A DNA stretch of 64,000 nucleotides from Aquimonas sp964586455 (GTDB lineage Bacteria; Pseudomonadota; Gammaproteobacteria; Xanthomonadales; Xanthomonadaceae): assembly GCA_964586455.1 (NCBI GenBank), contig CAZPHV010000006.1:62001-126000 (forward strand). Direction: 5' to 3'. The notes under the pieces were generated by a model. It saw nothing but the letters and a program-made list of their open reading frames with translations. It did no database searches and was not told where the DNA came from. The stretch's first letter is position 1. Each line of letters begins with the position of its first letter. A program made the position numbers and the translations under genes. Below, in pieces: positions 35,093 to 46,586 of this stretch.

Positions 35093-36385
35093 TCAGCGGA
35101 AGTGTTTGAGCTGCGGGAACGCTGCGCGACCGGCATAGCGCGCGCCGGCACCCAGCGCTTCCTCGATGCGCAGCAGCTGGTTGTACTTGGCCACGCGGTC
35201 CGAGCGGCACAGCGAGCCGGTCTTGATCTGGGTCGCCGTGGTCGCCACCGCGATATCGGCAATCGTGGTGTCCTCGGTCTCGCCGGAGCGATGCGAGATC
35301 ACCTGCGCATAGGTGGCGGCTTCCGCCATGGCGATGGCTTCCAGGGTCTCGGTCAGGGTGCCGATCTGGTTGACCTTGATCAGGATGGCGTTGCCGATGG
35401 CCTTGGCGATGCCCTCGCGGAAGATCTTCGGATTGGTCACGAACAGATCGTCTCCGACCAGCTGCACGTTCTCGCGCAGGCGCGAGGTGAGACCCGCCCA
35501 GCCGTCCCAGTCGTCCTCAGCCATGCCGTCTTCGATGGTGATGATCGGGTACTGGCGGGTCCAGCCGGCCAGAAAATCAGCGAACTGCTCGGAGGTCAAG
35601 CGCTGGCCCTCGCCGACAAGCTGGTACTTGCCGTTCTCGTAGAACTCCGACGCCGCGCAGTCCAGGCCGAGGTAGATGTCCTCACCGGCGCGATAGCCAG
35701 ACTTGCCGATCGCCTCCAGGATGACTTCGACGGCTTCCTCGTTCGAGCGCAGGTCCGGCGCGAAGCCGCCCTCGTCGCCCACGGCCGTGGACAGGCCGCG
35801 GCCCTTCAGCACTGACTTCAGCGCATGAAAAATCTCGGTACCGGCGCGCAGGGCCTCGGCGAAGTTCGGCAGGCCGACCGGCAGCACCATGAACTCCTGC
35901 ATGTCGACGTTGTTGTCGGCATGCGCACCGCCGTTGATGATGTTCATCATCGGAACGGGCAGCACGGCTTCGCGATCGCCCAGCAGGTGCTTCCACAGCG
36001 GCAGCCCGCGGGCGGCGGCCTGCGCATGCGCATTCGCCAGCGACACGCCGAGCAGCGCGTTGGCGCCGAGGTGACTCTTGGTCTCGGTGCCATCAAGTTC
36101 GATCATGCGCTGGTCCAGCCCGGCCTGATCGGCGCCGTCAAAGCCGCGCAGGGCCTCATTGATCGGCCCGCGCACATTGCCGACCGCGCGGGTCACGCCC
36201 TTGCCGAGGTAGCGCGTGCGGTCACCGTCGCGCAGTTCTACCGCCTCGCGGGTACCGGTCGAAGCGCCCGAGGGCACGGCGGCGCGGCCAACCTGGCCGG
36301 ACTCCAGCGTGACTTCGGCTTCGAGCGTGGGATTGCCGCGGGAGTCGAGGATTTCGCGGGCGTGGATGCTGCGGATCGTGCTCAT
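35093..36385 (-). CDS. eno: enolase
   Basis: A 430-residue glycolytic enzyme converting 2-phosphoglycerate to phosphoenolpyruvate, also a degradosome partner in other gammaproteobacteria. SHLGANALLGVSLA, the metal ligands within LGLDCAASEFYE and TIEDGMAEDDW, and the signature ILIKVNQIGTLTET are intact. Start ATG at 36383-36385 matches enolase N-termini (STIRSIHAREILDSRGNPT); an ATG four codons upstream is possible. REP pair between it and kdsA. Confidence 0.96.
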   Translation of the reverse strand: MSTIRSIHAREILDSRGNPTLEAEVTLESGQVGRAAVPSGASTGTREAVELRDGDRTRYLGKGVTRAVGNVRGPINEALRGFDGADQAGLDQRMIELDGTETKSHLGANALLGVSLANAHAQAAARGLPLWKHLLGDREAVLPVPMMNIINGGAHADNNVDMQEFMVLPVGLPNFAEALRAGTEIFHALKSVLKGRGLSTAVGDEGGFAPDLRSNEEAVEVILEAIGKSGYRAGEDIYLGLDCAASEFYENGKYQLVGEGQRLTSEQFADFLAGWTRQYPIITIEDGMAEDDWDGWAGLTSRLRENVQLVGDDLFVTNPKIFREGIAKAIGNAILIKVNQIGTLTETLEAIAMAEAATYAQVISHRSGETEDTTIADIAVATTATQIKTGSLCRSDRVAKYNQLLRIEEALGAGARYAGRAAFPQLKHFR

Positions 36386-36487
36386 GAGGGTTTCCATGGT
36401 GGCGAACGTTTTAAGGTCAGCAGACGGGGAGGCGTACCGAGGGCGCATCGTAGTGCGTGGGGCGGTCTTCCGCAGCGGCGAAGAGCC

Positions 36488-36578
36488 GGCGGATCAAGAT
36501 CCGCCCTACGCAAACTCCAGACCGAGATGCAACGAGAACCGCAAAACGAATCTGTAGGGCGGGTCTTGACCCGCCGCG
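36488..36578. repeat. REP pair between eno and kdsA
   Basis: Elements at 36488-36509 (minus) and 36554-36578 (plus) face head to head with 66 bases from start to start, the same spacing as in the array beside the RAYT gene although the bases between differ. They occupy the leader of eno (about 300 bases, 36386-36684). Confidence 0.9.
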
Positions 36579-36684
36579 TCGATGAACTGGCCGCTGGCGT
36601 CGCCGGACTCGCGCCGCGAAGCACCCGCTCGGCGAATGACGCACAGCTGCCGCTGGCCGACTCCATGCGCATCAGCTCAGGCGC

Positions 36685-37511
36685 TCAGCTCATCTCGATA
36701 AACGGACGCTTCTTCACAACCCGATCGAGCTCGACCAGGCTTTCGAGCAGCTCCGCCATGCGCCCCAGCGGCCAGGCATTGGGGCCGTCGGACAGGGCGT
36801 TCTCTGGATCGGGGTGGGTTTCAGCAAACAGGCCGGCGATGCCCACGGCGACAGCCGCGCGCGACAGCACCGGCACGAACTCGCGCTGGCCGCCGCTCTT
36901 GCCGCCGGCGCCGCCGGGCAGCTGCACGGAATGCGTGGCGTCAAACACAACAGGGCAGCCGGTGTCGCGCATCACGCTCAGACTGCGCATGTCGCTGACG
37001 AGGTTGTTGTAACCGAAGCTGACACCGCGCTCGCAGGCCATGATCTGGGTGTTGCCGGTAGCCAAGGCCTTGTCGGTGACGTGCTTCATCTCCCAGGGCG
37101 AGAGGAACTGGCCCTTCTTGATGTTCACCGGCTTGCCGGCGCGGGCGACCTTCTGGATGAAGTCGGTCTGCCGGCACAGGAAGGCCGGCGTCTGCAGTAC
37201 ATCGACGACGGAAGCGACCTCGTCCATCGGCGTGTACTCGTGCACATCGGTCAGCACCGGCACGCCCAGCTGGCGTTTCACTTCAGCCAGCACCTTCAGG
37301 CCCTCTTCCATACCCGGGCCGCGGAAGCTGGTCGCCGAGGTGCGGTTGGCCTTGTCGAAGCTCGACTTGAAGATGAAGGGCACGCCGAGTTTGGAGGTGA
37401 TTTCCTTGAGCGTGCCGGCTGTGTCGATCTGCAGCTGCAGGGATTCGATCACGCAGGGCCCGGCGATCAGGAACAGCGGCTTGTCGAGGCCGACTTCAAA
37501 CCCGCAGAGAT

Positions 37512-37515
<4 letters not shown>
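36685..37515 (-). CDS. kdsA: 3-deoxy-D-manno-octulosonate 8-phosphate synthase
   Basis: A 276-residue aldolase joining phosphoenolpyruvate and arabinose 5-phosphate to make Kdo-8-phosphate for lipopolysaccharide. LIAGPCVIES (about 16-25), FKSSFDKANRTS and VFDATHSVQLPGG are family signatures. Asn in CNxH position (here NLCGF..) and lack of the metal-type cysteine motif could not be decided. Start ATG at 37513-37515, overlapping the pyrG stop by ATGA. Confidence 0.96.
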
Positions 37516-39167
<1,652 letters not shown>

Positions 39168-39292
39168 GTGAAGACACGCAGCGGGAAAACGCGATTCTAC
39201 AGGGCGAACGGGCTGGGCGCCTCAGTCCTGATGCCGGATGCGCTAGACCTGTGTGCCCGCTGTCGGGTTCGGCACGCCGTGGAGGCGACGAC

Positions 39293-39384
39293 GTTGGGCA
39301 TCGCCTGCGGCTCCGCCCAACCTACGAATCGGCGAGTGCGTCGGCCGCTTTGGTAGGTTGGCGCCAAGCGCAGCGCGGCCCACG
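39293..39384. repeat. intergenic palindromes with GTAG head
   Basis: 39293-39326 reads, on the minus strand, GTAG then GTTGGGCGGAGCC..GATGCCCAAC. From 39353 the plus strand carries GTAG then GTTGGCGCCAAGCGCAGC. Two GTAG-headed elements face each other. They are a sequence class distinct from the GGCGGATC REPs beside the RAYT. The rest of 39168-39435 shows nothing. Confidence 0.6.
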
Positions 39385-39435
39385 TCGCGATCCACCGCTC
39401 AGCAAGCCTCGGAGCTCGCAACTGGGACCGAGGAT

Positions 39436-39786
39436 CTAACTGCGCAGGATTTTCGCCATCGCCTTGCCCTTCGCCAGCTCATCGACCAGCTTGTCCAGCC
39501 AACGGATCTTCTGCATCAAAGGGTCCTCTACGGCTTCGACACGCACGCCACAGACCACGCCTGTTATCAACGCAGCCTTGGGATGCAGGGCGGGTGCTTC
39601 GGCGAAGAAGGCTTCAAAGTCGACCTCGGTCTCGATCTGGCGCTGCAGGTCGGCGAGCTCGTATCCGGTCAGCCAGCAGATGAGCTGATCGACCTCCTCG
39701 CGCGTACGACCTTTGCGCTCCGCCTTCTGAACATAGAGCGGATAGACGCGGGCGAACTTCATGGCAAAGACGCGATGCGCTGTCAT
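39436..39786 (-). CDS. DUF2200 family protein
   Basis: A 116-residue protein with the DUF2200 signature: HRVFAMKFARVYPLYVQKAERKGRT at the start and VDQLICWLTGYELADLQRQI in the middle. Cytosolic, mostly helical. Function is unknown. It is isolated between repeat DNA and the next gene. Confidence 0.85.
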   Translation of the reverse strand: MTAHRVFAMKFARVYPLYVQKAERKGRTREEVDQLICWLTGYELADLQRQIETEVDFEAFFAEAPALHPKAALITGVVCGVRVEAVEDPLMQKIRWLDKLVDELAKGKAMAKILRS

Positions 39787-39933
39787 GAACGGCCCTCTAC
39801 AGGTGAAGTGCTATGGATGGAAACACGATGCCACTTGCGTGCTTGTTGCCGACGCCGACCCTCGATTCCGATCACCCGGCGAACTCCGACCGTGAGTCAC
39901 AAACTGACGCAGCCATGGACTGCGACCGCAGGC

Positions 39934-40602
39934 CTACCAACCCTGCGCGCGCAGCAACGCCTCCGACTCCGCATCTGCCGGGCGCGCGACCAGTCCGCCG
40001 CGCGGGCCCAGGCTGACACTGTAGCGGGCGCCGTCAACCAGCGGCAGATAGGCGCCGCTGCCGAAGTCGGCGTCGACGAAATCGAGGTACTGCGGAAACT
40101 GCCGGCGCAGCGTCCACAGATCAGGGAACGCATGCTCACCAAGGTCGTGCACGCTGCGCATGGCCTCACGCTCCTGGGCGATGTCCACGTGGCGCGAAGA
40201 AAGGCGCTCCAGCCGATACAGTGAGGGCGCGCCTGCCAGCAAGGCCGGCAGCTTCCAGCGCAGCACACGCGCATCCAGCTGCCATTGATCGCCGCCGAGC
40301 TCGAAGCGCTGGCGCGCGCCGTCCGCCGTCTCAAGCTCGACGGTGAACTGCTGTGGCCCCAACTGCTGCGCCGACAGGACGGCGACCTCGGTTTCCTGCA
40401 GCAGCCGGGCATAGCCAAACAGTGCAGTGCCCAGCACGCCCAGCAGCGCGGCCGACAGCAGCAGCAGGCTGGAGATCAGCAGGCGCAGAAGCCTTGAGCT
40501 CCAGCCCCGACCGCGCCGCCAGCGCCATCCAATCAGCACGCCCGCCAGCAGCGGCAACAGCGCCGCCAGCAAGAACCACATCGAAGGATCGAGCGCAGAC
40601 AT
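39934..40602 (-). CDS. membrane protein of unknown function
   Basis: A 222-residue protein with two hydrophobic segments (about 7-26 and 38-66) separated by a basic loop, followed by a soluble domain of about 150 residues. I do not recognise a domain. The soluble part has a conserved-looking segment VHDLGEHAFPDLWTL. Similar proteins are annotated as hypothetical or multidrug-pump-like in xanthomonads without evidence. Confidence 0.7.
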   Translation of the reverse strand: MSALDPSMWFLLAALLPLLAGVLIGWRWRRGRGWSSRLLRLLISSLLLLSAALLGVLGTALFGYARLLQETEVAVLSAQQLGPQQFTVELETADGARQRFELGGDQWQLDARVLRWKLPALLAGAPSLYRLERLSSRHVDIAQEREAMRSVHDLGEHAFPDLWTLRRQFPQYLDFVDADFGSGAYLPLVDGARYSVSLGPRGGLVARPADAESEALLRAQGW

Positions 40603-40904
40603 GCAAGGATCTTAGCCGAGGTTGGCGCGCAGCCATGGCGATGCGCGGGCCAACACGGCCAAACCGGCAGCTGGGCCTAGCACCTCAGCAGAGCTGCTGC
40701 GCAGGACTTGGCAACCTCGACAACAGCACGATGTGGTGGCGGCGACCAGTGCCCGCCCCCGCCGTGTGCCTGGGTGCAGACTCACAGCACGTGCGCATTG
40801 CAGGCAGGGTTCAAGCTGAAAGGTTCAAGCTGCATCGCATGCGAGCGCGATGGACAGCAGTACCGCATTCATCTGACTCTGCCTCGGGACTCCAGGGAGC
40901 TGAC
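40603..40904. other. intergenic region before gor
   Basis: About 300 bases between the membrane-protein gene (divergent) and glutathione reductase. I see no clear promoter, palindrome or small gene. Confidence 0.4.
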
Positions 40905-42260
40905 ATGCAACATGACTACGATTTGTTCGTCATTGGCGGCGGCTCCGGCGGCGTTCGTGCGGCGCGGCTGGCGGCCGAAGCGGGTGCGCGGGTGGCGCTT
41001 GCCGAACGGTCCCACTACGGCGGCACCTGCGTGGCGCGCGGCTGCGTGCCGAAAAAGCTGATGTTCTACGCCGCTGCCTACGCGCAGCTGCTGCGCGAAG
41101 CACCGGCCTACGGCTGGCAACTCAAGGACGCGCGTTTCGAATGGCCATGCTTTCGTGCGCGCCTTCAGGAGGAGCTGCAGCGGCTGGGGGCTCTGTATCG
41201 ACAGCGCCTGATCGAGGCAGGCGTCACGCTGTTCGATCAGCATGCGCAGCTGATCGGCACGCAACGCGTCGCGCTCGCCGATGGGTGCACCTACAGTGCG
41301 CGCGAGGTGCTGATTGCGACCGGGGCGCGCCCGCGCCGACCGGATATCCCCGGGGCAGAACTTGCCCTGGTGTCGGACGACGTGTTCGAGCTGGACCTTC
41401 TTCCCAAGTCCGTGCTGATCGTCGGCGGCGGCTACATCGGCTGCGAATTCTCAAGCCTTCTGAACGGTATGGGAGTGAACGTCAGCCTGTACCACCGCGG
41501 CGCGCACCTGCTGCCCGGCTTCGACCGCGAGGCAGCCGAGCTGCTTGCCGAACACCTGCGCAATGCTGGCGTGGCCCTGTATGCCGATCGCGATGTGCAG
41601 CAGATTGCCCGACGCAGCGCGGTATTCGAAGTGAGCAGGCAAGACGGCCAGCGGGAGTGTTTCGAGCAGGTCTTGCTGGCCACAGGTCGCAGCCCGAACA
41701 CGGCCGGGCTCGGCCTCGACGCGGTCGGCCTGAGCCTCGGCGACAAGGGCGAAGTACCGGTAGACGCACACTCACGCACCACCCTGCCCTGGCTGCATGC
41801 GATCGGCGACGTCACCCAGCGGGTGAGCTTGACCCCGGTGGCCATTGCCGATGCAGCGGCCTTCGTTTCCACCGCGCTTCAAGGTCACCCACAAGCGGTC
41901 GATCACGACCTGGTGCCGACGGCCGTGTTCACCCAGCCCGAGCTAGGCAGCGTCGGCTTAAGCGAAGAACAGGCCGCGGCCCGCGGCGATGTCGAAGTCT
42001 ACTCAACGCGCTTCAAGCCGATGCGCTCGGCGTTTGCGGGTGGACAGGGCAAGGCACTGATGAAGCTCAGCGTCTGCGCACGGACGCGGCGAGTGCTGGG
42101 CTGCCAGATTCTCGCCCCGGGCGCGTCCGAGCTGATCCAGCTGGCAGCGGTCGCCCTGAAAACAGGGGCCAGCAAGGAGGACATCGACCGCACCATGGCC
42201 CTGCATCCAAGCCTTGCAGAAGAGCTGGTCACACTGCGCGAGCCGACGCGCCGACATTGA
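40905..42260 (+). CDS. gor: glutathione-disulphide reductase
   Basis: A 451-residue FAD flavoenzyme keeping glutathione reduced with NADPH. FAD motif GGGSGGVRAAR (about 11-21), the redox-active disulphide in GGTCVARGCVPKKL, NAD(P) motif GGGYIGCEF and the C-terminal catalytic HPSLAEEL are all present. After the NADPH motif there is YHRGA, containing an Arg compatible with NADPH preference. ATG at 40905 has GGGAG upstream. Confidence 0.92.
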   Translation: MQHDYDLFVIGGGSGGVRAARLAAEAGARVALAERSHYGGTCVARGCVPKKLMFYAAAYAQLLREAPAYGWQLKDARFEWPCFRARLQEELQRLGALYRQRLIEAGVTLFDQHAQLIGTQRVALADGCTYSAREVLIATGARPRRPDIPGAELALVSDDVFELDLLPKSVLIVGGGYIGCEFSSLLNGMGVNVSLYHRGAHLLPGFDREAAELLAEHLRNAGVALYADRDVQQIARRSAVFEVSRQDGQRECFEQVLLATGRSPNTAGLGLDAVGLSLGDKGEVPVDAHSRTTLPWLHAIGDVTQRVSLTPVAIADAAAFVSTALQGHPQAVDHDLVPTAVFTQPELGSVGLSEEQAAARGDVEVYSTRFKPMRSAFAGGQGKALMKLSVCARTRRVLGCQILAPGASELIQLAAVALKTGASKEDIDRTMALHPSLAEELVTLREPTRRH

Positions 42261-42306
42261 AGGGCCGCGCCCGGGGCTATGGATGGCCCCGGCAGCGTCC
42301 GCTGCT

Positions 42307-43035
42307 TCAGCTGCGCTGTCGCAGCGCCTCGAACAGGCTGATGCCTGCCGCTACCGACACGTTCAGGCTCTCCATGCCCGAGGCCATCGGAATCTGAGCG
42401 AGGTAGTCGCAGTGCTCGCGGGTGAGTCGACGCAGGCCCTCGCCCTCGCCGCCCATCGCGATCGCCATCGCGCCCTTCAGATCGACGCTGTACAGGCTGG
42501 CCTCGGCTTCGCCGGCCAAGCCGACGATCCAGACACCCGCGTCCTGCAGCTGCTTCATCGTGCGGGCGAGATTGGTCACGCGCACCAGCGGCACCCGCTC
42601 GGCGCCACCGGCTGCGACCTTGCGAGCCGTGGGCGTGAGCGTGGCGGCGCGGTCCTTCGGCACGATCACCGCGGTAGCGCCGGCGGCTGCCGCCGAGCGC
42701 AGGCAGGCGCCGAGATTGTGCGGGTCCTGCACGCCGTCGAGGATCAGCAGCAAGGGTTTCACTGCCGCCTCGATCAGGCCCTCGAGATCGCGCTCGTCAT
42801 AGATGCGGCTTGATTGCACGCGGGCAATCACACCCTGATGGCGCGCGCCCGCGGCCTCGCGGTCGATCTGGTCCAGCGACACGTAGCGCAGCACCACGCC
42901 GGCCACTTTTGCAGCGCTGCCGATCTCGGCCAGACGCGGGTTCTTGGCCTTGCCGTCGATCAGGACCTCGGCGAGGTCCTGGCCGGCTTCGATCGCAGCG
43001 GAAACGGCATTGATGCCGGCGATCCAGTCACTCAT
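42307..43035 (-). CDS. rlmB: 23S rRNA (guanosine-2'-O)-methyltransferase
   Basis: A 242-residue SpoU/TrmH-type SPOUT methyltransferase forming Gm2251 in the ribosomal peptidyl-transferase region. N-terminal substrate-binding domain (about 1-75) begins GINAVSAAIEAG; the knot region has LDGVQDPHNLGACLR, IVGLAGEAE.. and SLNVSVAAGISLFEALRQR. It starts 10 bases after the rnr stop, the usual rnr-rlmB pair. Confidence 0.95.
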   Translation of the reverse strand: MSDWIAGINAVSAAIEAGQDLAEVLIDGKAKNPRLAEIGSAAKVAGVVLRYVSLDQIDREAAGARHQGVIARVQSSRIYDERDLEGLIEAAVKPLLLILDGVQDPHNLGACLRSAAAAGATAVIVPKDRAATLTPTARKVAAGGAERVPLVRVTNLARTMKQLQDAGVWIVGLAGEAEASLYSVDLKGAMAIAMGGEGEGLRRLTREHCDYLAQIPMASGMESLNVSVAAGISLFEALRQRS

Positions 43036-43045
43036 CGGCGCGCGC

Positions 43046-45454
43046 TCACTTGCTGATACCTACCTTCTTCGACTTCTTGCCGCCTTCGACCAGACGGAAG
43101 TCGATCTTGCGGTCCTCGATAGATGCACGCAGCACCAGCACGCGCACCTTGTCGCCGAGCTGATGCACGCGGCCCTCGCGCTCGCCGCGCAGCAGGCGCT
43201 TGGCCGGATCGAAGTGGTAGTAGTCGTTCGGCAGTTGGGTCACGTGCACCAGGCCGCTGATCTTCGATTCATCCAGCTCGACGAACAGACCGAAACTGGT
43301 GACGCCGGCGATGGTGCCGTCGAACTCGGCGCCGACGTGGCGCTCCATGAAGGCACAGCGGTAGCGTTCATCCACCTCGCGTTCGGCCTCTTCGGCGCGA
43401 CGGCTGCGCTCGCTGCACTGCATGCTGAGCGCTGCCATGTCATGCGTTGCATACAGGTAACTGTTCGCGCTTCCACCGGCCAATGCGTGCTTGATCGCGC
43501 GATGCACCAGCAGATCCGGGTAGCGACGAATCGGGCTGGTGAAGTGGGCATAGGCCTCCAGCGCCAAACCGAAATGGCCGATGTTCTCGGGCTGGTACAC
43601 GGCCAGCGCCTGCGAACGCAGCAGAACGGTTTCAAGCAGCTCGCAGTCGTCGCGCTTGCGGATCTTGCGCAGCAAAGCCGTGTAGTCGGCCGGGGTCACT
43701 TTCGACCACTCGGGCAGCTTCAGCGCGAAGCTCTTCAGGAACTCCTGCAGGTCGGCAAACTTCGACTCCGGCGGGCGATCGTGCACGCGGTACGGCGCCG
43801 GCATCGCTTTCTTCATCAGGTAGAGCGCAGCCTGCACGTTGGCCGCGATCATGCATTCCTCGATCAGCTTGTGGGCATCGTTGCGCGGCTGCGGCGCGGC
43901 CTGGATGACCTCGCCGGCCGGGCCCAGCCGAAACTCGACCTCGGTGCTTTCAAACTCGATCGCGCCGCGGCGCTGGCGCTGCGCCGACAGCACGTGGAAC
44001 AGCGCATACAGGCTCTCGACGTGCGGCAGCACGCCGCCCAGCTGGGCGCGCGCGGCTTCGTCCTGCTCGCCCACCGCTTCCCAGACCTGGGTGTAGGTCA
44101 GGCGCGCGTGCGAGCGCATCACCGCCTCGTAGAAGGTGGACTTGGTCACCTCGCCGTCGGCATCGATACGCATATCGCAGACGAAGCACATGCGATCGAC
44201 TTTCGGGTTCAGCGAGCAGATGCCGTTGGAGAGGGTCTCCGGCAGCATCGGCACCACGAAGCCGGGGAAGTACACCGAAGTCGCGCGCTTCTGCGCCTCG
44301 TCGTCGAGCGGCGTGCCCGGGCGGACGTAGTGCGAGACGTCGGCGATCGCGACCACCAAGCGGTAGCCGTCCCGGGTGGCTTCGCAGTAGACCGCGTCGT
44401 CAAAGTCACGCGCGGTTTCACCGTCGATGGTGACCAGCGGCATGTTGCGCAGATCAACGCGGTCGCCGAGTTCATGCGCGCCCACTTCCAGGCTGACGCC
44501 GGTGGCCTGCTGCAGTACTTCATCCGGCCAAACGTGCGGGATATCGTGGCCGTGAATGGCCATCTCCACCGCCAGCGAAGCGGTCAGCGCCTCGCCCAAG
44601 GTGGTCAGCACGCGCCCCAGCGGCAGACGGTGCGAAGACGGCGCCTGGGTGATCTCGCAGACCACGATCTGGCCCGAACGCGCGTCGCCGCGGGCGGTCG
44701 GCGGAATCAGAATCTCCTGATGAATGCGACGATCATCCGGCACCACCGAGGCGATGCCATCGTTTTCCTGGAAGCGGCCGACCAATCGCTGGGTGCGGCG
44801 TTCGAGCACCTCGACAATCGCACCTTCAGGGCGACCGCGGCGATCCAGCCCGGTGATGCTGACCAGGACGCGGTCGCCGTGCAGCACCTGGCGCATCTGC
44901 GCCGGCGGCAGGAACACATCGTCGCCGCTGACATCGCGACGCAGGAAGCCGAAGCCATCGGCGTTCGCCAACACCACACCGGCAATCAGGTCGAGCTTGG
45001 TGGCCGGCGCATAGCCGCCACGACGATTCACCAGCAGCTGACCGTCGCGCAGCATCGCGCGCAGGCGGTTGCCCAAGGCCTCGAAGCGCTCGGGTGAAGT
45101 CAGCTGCAGATCGGACGCAAGGTCTTCGGCATTGACCGGTTCGCCCTTGGCTTCAAGATGACCCAGGATCGCCTCGCGACTCGGGATCGGGAACTCGTAG
45201 CGACTGGCCTCGCGCTCGGCGTAGGGGTCCGCCACCGCAGGCTTGGCGCCGCGGCCCCGCGGCCGCGGCAGCACGTCATCGGGCGATGCGGTGCGCGATG
45301 GCGGCTGGGGCAGCGGTGCCGACGGCAGGTCGGGCAACCAGGGCGCTGGCTTGGCAGCCTTTCCGCGCGGCTTGGACGGGCCTGTGGGCGCAGCGCCGGC
45401 GGATTTTGATCCACCGCCGCGGCGCGAGGTGGGTTTGCTGGGTCGTTTGCTCAT
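43046..45454 (-). CDS. rnr: ribonuclease R
   Basis: An 802-residue 3'-5' exoribonuclease degrading structured RNA. Order: a Lys/Pro-rich N-terminal extension (about 1-85), a winged helix (about 90-150), two cold-shock domains (about 155-310), the RNB catalytic domain with DGETARDFDDAVYCEA (catalytic aspartates), S1 domain (EFDGTIAGVTSFGLFVEL..) and a short basic tail. The ATG at 45452-45454 begins the basic SKRPSKPTSRRGGGSK stretch. Followed by rlmB in one operon. Confidence 0.96.
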   Translation of the reverse strand: MSKRPSKPTSRRGGGSKSAGAAPTGPSKPRGKAAKPAPWLPDLPSAPLPQPPSRTASPDDVLPRPRGRGAKPAVADPYAEREASRYEFPIPSREAILGHLEAKGEPVNAEDLASDLQLTSPERFEALGNRLRAMLRDGQLLVNRRGGYAPATKLDLIAGVVLANADGFGFLRRDVSGDDVFLPPAQMRQVLHGDRVLVSITGLDRRGRPEGAIVEVLERRTQRLVGRFQENDGIASVVPDDRRIHQEILIPPTARGDARSGQIVVCEITQAPSSHRLPLGRVLTTLGEALTASLAVEMAIHGHDIPHVWPDEVLQQATGVSLEVGAHELGDRVDLRNMPLVTIDGETARDFDDAVYCEATRDGYRLVVAIADVSHYVRPGTPLDDEAQKRATSVYFPGFVVPMLPETLSNGICSLNPKVDRMCFVCDMRIDADGEVTKSTFYEAVMRSHARLTYTQVWEAVGEQDEAARAQLGGVLPHVESLYALFHVLSAQRQRRGAIEFESTEVEFRLGPAGEVIQAAPQPRNDAHKLIEECMIAANVQAALYLMKKAMPAPYRVHDRPPESKFADLQEFLKSFALKLPEWSKVTPADYTALLRKIRKRDDCELLETVLLRSQALAVYQPENIGHFGLALEAYAHFTSPIRRYPDLLVHRAIKHALAGGSANSYLYATHDMAALSMQCSERSRRAEEAEREVDERYRCAFMERHVGAEFDGTIAGVTSFGLFVELDESKISGLVHVTQLPNDYYHFDPAKRLLRGEREGRVHQLGDKVRVLVLRASIEDRKIDFRLVEGGKKSKKVGISK

Positions 45455-45497
45455 TCGCTCATGGTACACGCCGACGAAATCTCCCCGCGCCCACCCG

Positions 45498-45526
45498 TTG
45501 ACAGTGCCCATCACGATCCGTAAAGT
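45498..45526 (+). promoter_or_regulatory. tRNA-Leu promoter
   Basis: TTGACA (45498-45503), 17 bases, then TAAAGT (45521-45526), followed by a GC-rich discriminator (GCGCGG). It drives tRNA-Leu about 40 bases downstream and is divergent from rnr. Confidence 0.8.
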
Positions 45527-45574
45527 GCGCGGCTCTCCGGTGCTGCAACGCAAGACGCGCAACGCGGGACACCT

Positions 45575-45659
<85 letters not shown>

Positions 45660-45669
45660 GATTCAAGAC

Positions 45670-45705
45670 AGAAGGCCCGCTCGCAAGAGCGGGCCTTCTG
45701 CTTTT
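45670..45705 (+). terminator. tRNA-Leu terminator
   Basis: A 13-bp perfect stem AGAAGGCCCGCTC / GAGCGGGCCTTCT with loop GCAA, then GCTTTTG. Rho-independent. Confidence 0.9.
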
Positions 45706-46024
45706 GAGGCGCGCTGACGTGTCTGCGCATTTCCCCGATCGCCCGATCGCTGGAGCGTGAGGCAATCGCTGCCGGTTACCCGCAGGGGAAGATTCTGTAG
45801 CGCAGCGCAAGCCGCAATGGAGCGTATGGGCCGAGAGCTAAACACGGCTCCGGTTCCAGACGTAAGCCCGCACTCCGCCCTGCCCCTCATCCGACGCTGC
45901 GCGCCATCTTCTCCCGTGGGGAGAAGGGCAAAGCGCGGGGCCGCGACATCCGCGGTGAGCGCATCGCGCTTCCCGAATCCCGAACCCCGCAGCCTCCGCC
46001 AGCTCGGCGGAGGCTGCAAAGGCG
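45706..46024. other. intergenic region with a hairpin near slyD
   Basis: About 320 bases between tRNA-Leu and the second slyD. At 45989-46017 a 12-bp stem GCAGCCTCCGCC / GGCGGAGGCTGC closes the slyD transcript on the minus strand, without a T-tract. The motif CCCGAATCCCGAACCCC near 45973 resembles the arms of the element at 25143-25305. No gene seen. Confidence 0.6.
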
Positions 46025-46504
46025 TCAGTGCTCGACGCCGCCTTCGCCGTGCACATGACCGTGGTCGAGCTCTTCGGCGCTGGCTGCGCGCACTTCGAGG
46101 ATCTCGATGTCGAAGCTGAGCTGCTTGCCTGCCATGGGGTGGTTCAGGTCGATGTCGACCACGCTCATGCCGACCTTCTTGATGGTGATCGGGCGCGGGC
46201 CCTGCTGGGTCTGCATCACCACGGTCTGGCCCACGGCCAGCGGCATGTTCTTGAAATGCTTCTTCGGTACGCGCTGGGTCAACTCGGCGCGGTAGGGGCC
46301 GTAGCCCTCTTCAGGGCTCACTTCCGTCTGTACGCTGTCGCCGGCTTCGCGGCCTTCCAGAGCCTTTTCCACACCCGGGATCAAACCGCCCTTGCCGAAC
46401 AGCACGGCCAGCGGCTCACCCGCGGTGCGCGAGCTCTCGACTTCGCGGCCGCCTTCGGACACGGTGTAATGGAAACGGACAACGCGGTTTTCTTCGACTT
46501 TCAT
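46025..46504 (-). CDS. slyD: SlyD-type FKBP peptidyl-prolyl isomerase (copy 2)
   Basis: A 159-residue prolyl isomerase/chaperone with the SlyD layout: FHYTVSEGGREVESS, GLIPGVEKALEGREAGD, EEGYG, an insert-in-flap domain (about 70-120), and HPMAGKQLSFDIEIL. The C-terminal HGHVHGEGGVEH nearly repeats that of copy 1 (19189-19671), so they are paralogues of one local type. ATG at 46502-46504 with a divergent lipoprotein gene immediately beyond. Confidence 0.92.
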   Translation of the reverse strand: MKVEENRVVRFHYTVSEGGREVESSRTAGEPLAVLFGKGGLIPGVEKALEGREAGDSVQTEVSPEEGYGPYRAELTQRVPKKHFKNMPLAVGQTVVMQTQQGPRPITIKKVGMSVVDIDLNHPMAGKQLSFDIEILEVRAASAEELDHGHVHGEGGVEH

Positions 46505-46586
46505 GCTGGGGTCTTCGCTGGTGATCGGATTGGACGTAACGCGCAAGGATAGCGGTCACTCGGGGCTGCGTCACGGCGCAGCACGG

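Noticed and set aside
42944..45097. 717-codon open frame on the plus strand
   Set aside because: Antisense to rnr and rlmB; no recognisable protein.
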